Shown one piece after another: positions 6,719 to 6,759 of a DNA stretch of 6,759 bases. The stretch covers positions 1-6,759 of the forward strand of contig CALGHE010000120.1 of NCBI GenBank assembly GCA_937915765.1, read 5' to 3'. The notes below the pieces were generated by a model. That model was not told where the DNA came from. It was given only the letters and a program-made list of their open reading frames with translations, and did no database searches. The stretch is from an uncultured Bacteroidales bacterium. Lineage in GTDB: Bacteria > Bacteroidota > Bacteroidia > Bacteroidales > Paludibacteraceae. Position numbers and translations under genes: made by a program. The first letter of the stretch is position 1, and every line of letters starts with the position of its first letter.

Positions 6719-6759
6719 ATGTGCATACCTGGAACGGCGCTCAGCCGCTACATAAATTT
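6719..6759 (+). CDS. Possible start of the next gene, cut by window edge
   Basis: An ATG at 6719, about 24 bases downstream of the predicted transcription start and just after an A-rich leader, opens a frame reading MCIPGTALSRYIN to the window edge without a stop. Fourteen codons carry little statistical weight and I do not recognise the protein. The real start could lie further right, with this stretch being 5' leader. The small inverted repeat CGGC-GCTCA-GCCG (6735-6747) falls inside it. The main support is its position relative to the promoter. Confidence 0.35.
   Translation, partial: MCIPGTALSRYIN

Overview
The window looks like a housekeeping and accessory-envelope stretch from a Bacteroidota chromosome, most likely Bacteroidales. 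Four things point there. The gene families are characteristic: a Big_5-type Ig-like lipoprotein, a WbqC-family protein, a long PlsC-like acyltransferase with an SNHRDIVGD motif, and a DUF7033/CE4-like protein. Start codons lack clear Shine-Dalgarno sequences. The only convincing promoter has the Bacteroidota form TTG-N19-TAnnTTTG. All six protein genes are on the + strand. No RNA gene, insertion sequence, CRISPR array or phage gene is visible.

Layout. Positions 2-892 hold the C-terminal ~80% of a tRNA 2-thiouridylase (mnmA); its start lies left of the window. A ~97-base AT-rich gap follows. Next is a tight run of five genes: a lipoprotein (990-2801), a WbqC-family protein (2798-3424, overlapping the lipoprotein gene by 4 bases), a PlsC-like acyltransferase (3433-4593), a RadC protein (4634-5335) and a polysaccharide-deacetylase-like protein (5339-6646). 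The largest gap inside the run is 40 bases, so it is probably one transcription unit. After it comes a promoter (6660-6689) that probably drives the next gene, whose start may be ATG 6719.

How the genes may work together. The lipoprotein is exported. The acyltransferase family acts on lipid precursors, WbqC proteins are associated with surface-polysaccharide loci, and CE4-like proteins act on acetylated sugars. Four of the five genes therefore hint at cell-envelope or glycolipid work, with radC embedded among them. This is inference from family membership and gene spacing; nothing in the sequence proves a shared pathway. mnmA (wobble uridine thiolation) looks functionally unrelated and separate.

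I did not find a strongly novel system. The points most worth a second look are an ungapped internal duplication with metal-loop-like residues in the lipoprotein, the apparently leaderless (cytoplasmic) CE4-like protein, the HX5D spacing in the acyltransferase, and the conserved but functionally unexplained WbqC protein in this operon.
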